DNA from: Maylandia zebra
Taxonomy: Eukaryota > Chordata > Actinopteri > Cichliformes > Cichlidae
Reading direction: 5' to 3'
NCBI RefSeq assembly: GCF_041146795.1
Contig: NC_135182.1
Coordinates: 5,411,509 to 5,475,508 of the forward strand
Length of the DNA: 64,000 bases
A program made the position numbers and the translations under genes. Shown here piece by piece: positions 62,697 through 64,000 of the stretch; the stretch's first letter is position 1; each line of letters opens with the position of its first letter. The notes under the pieces are model-generated. The model searched no databases. It was not told the origin of the DNA and saw only the letters and a program-made list of their open reading frames with translations.

Positions 62697-63949
62697 AAGT
62701 GCTTCAACACATTGCTCAAGCCTGTAGTGCTCGAATCTTTTATAAGTTGTAGGTGACTTTCTCTTTTAGAAGCACTTTTCTTTTTTTTTTATTCGACTCA
62801 AAGGTGACCCTGCTACTGTTGTTAATGAATCTGTTAGCAGTAGCCAACCGTGCCTGCTAGCTAAAGTTAAGCTAAAAATAAGCCACAAGCCTCAGACAGT
62901 ATCTGGGTCATGTTCTTTGATGCTCGCACTGGTGCGGACTGATGCAGTGACTGTACTGCTTCTGCTGGTGAATCTCCGAGGATCCTTTCATCCATCAGCA
63001 GAAAGATTTAGTTTTTTCTTTTGTATTTCAAGAGATTTTGACATGGATGACATTTGCTTCCATTTGTTGCGTTCATTTTTACACCATTGTCACCAGAACA
63101 AGATTGGCACTTTTAACTCTGCTGGAGATTGAATCTCTAGTCGCAAGTTTACCTCACTGCTTTTATTGATCTTTATTTTTTTGTGTGTTCTCTTGAGCAC
63201 AGCATTGATTGCAGTTTAACTGATCATTAAAACCAACAATATAAAAGATGAGATCGCTGCCTGTGCTAAAAAAATTGATTCTTCACAGAATATAAACACA
63301 AAGCAATAGATTAAAGTAAAATGCGACCAAAATATAAAAATAAAAGGATTATTTATGTATTTAATGTTATTATATTAATATATATTAAATAGTTTGAAAT
63401 GTTTTTTCCCTTTCCTCATTTTCTTACATTTATCAGTTGAGAGAACTTCATTGTAAAATATCTAACTAATTTCAGTTCTTTATCATATTAGTTTTTAAAA
63501 AAATTTCAAGCACATAACTCATTTGACCTCACAGGATTGGTAACTGCCTTCAGTCAATTTCCTCTTACTTGCTGATACCAGTCAACCATTGTGGCCGATG
63601 TGTTGGTTGACCCAAAACTGGAAAACCTTGGCTTGATTACCTCAAGATGGCACGGAGGAGAGAGAGAGAGAATTAGGACTGATCAGGATAAAGAGAAAAA
63701 AGTGGCTACACTTGCTGCTGTTCAGCTCTTAGTTACAGTTTTTGAGATGTAATTGTGTATCAGTCCCTTTGTGCTTTTAAGTACATATTTTATGTTTCTG
63801 TTAAAATATTTTTCACAAAGCAAAGGTTTCTTTTTTCAGGAATTCACCTGAAATTGCTGAAGTGGTGTTATCAGTTAGTCTGGAAAAAAGGATTGTTTGT
63901 GTGTGTGGATGCTTTTTAAATCGAGACAAATACCCATCAAAGATGCAAT
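62697..63949. other. map4k4 intron 2, unassigned part
   Basis: AT-rich intron without a recognised exon or repeat. Confidence 0.35.
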
Positions 63950-64000
63950 CTTTTGGCCCACGTGGGTCCACAGTGAGCTGTCCACAGTGGGCCCCTCTAC
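63950..64000. repeat. Start of a further GGGCCC-rich repeat, cut by window edge
   Basis: The words ggcccacgtgggtccacagt and cacagtgggcccctc resemble the gggccca-type units of the arrays at 3818 and 13100. Only about 50 bases are visible. Confidence 0.4.

Overview
The window looks like nuclear DNA from a teleost fish, probably a percomorph; a cichlid is a guess. It has vertebrate-type split genes with GT-AG introns, a large and varied load of fish-type transposable elements (Rex3/RTE and Rex1 LINEs, hAT and piggyBac-like MITEs, Tc1 relics, a tRNA-derived SINE, solo LTRs) and many microsatellites. There is no operon structure and nothing bacterial or viral in organisation.

Two conserved protein genes are supported, both on the + strand. 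lonrf2 (start codon 33489, stop 44933) can be rebuilt completely: 12 exons with consistent splice phases give 778 codons with a C3HC4 RING, a TPR-like segment, a second RING and a C-terminal LON substrate-binding domain. A long 3' UTR follows, with a good poly(A) signal at 47382. About 8.3 kb downstream are the first two coding exons of map4k4 (53276-53332 and 53595-53660), encoding its start and the kinase glycine-rich loop. The rest of the window is its second intron, and the remaining exons lie beyond position 64000. I recall LONRF2 and MAP4K4 both lying on human 2q11-q12, which fits the assignment.

Positions 1-23100 are gene-poor and built from transposon debris: hAT-like elements (1-778, 2387-3406, 7940-9039), a gypsy-type gag fragment (about 779-1140), two GGGCCCA-rich tandem arrays (3818-4815 and 13100-14740), a piggyBac-like MITE (6118-6480), and two solo LTRs (15209-15914 and 18767-19747). 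The exception is a pair of minus-strand exons at 5222-5738 that resemble the C-terminal half of a DUF4806 protein and carry a one-base frameshift.

Positions 23100-32000 are a nest of larger elements: two oppositely oriented Rex3-like LINE copies, a structurally complete Tc1/mariner element with an intact 339-residue DD38E (Intruder-type) transposase, and a 5'-truncated Rex1-like LINE. Lonrf2 introns and map4k4 intron 2 hold further hAT, piggyBac-like, SINE and Tc1 remnants, several with exact target-site duplications. The coding genes do not form a pathway together. The transposon nest simply lies upstream of lonrf2.
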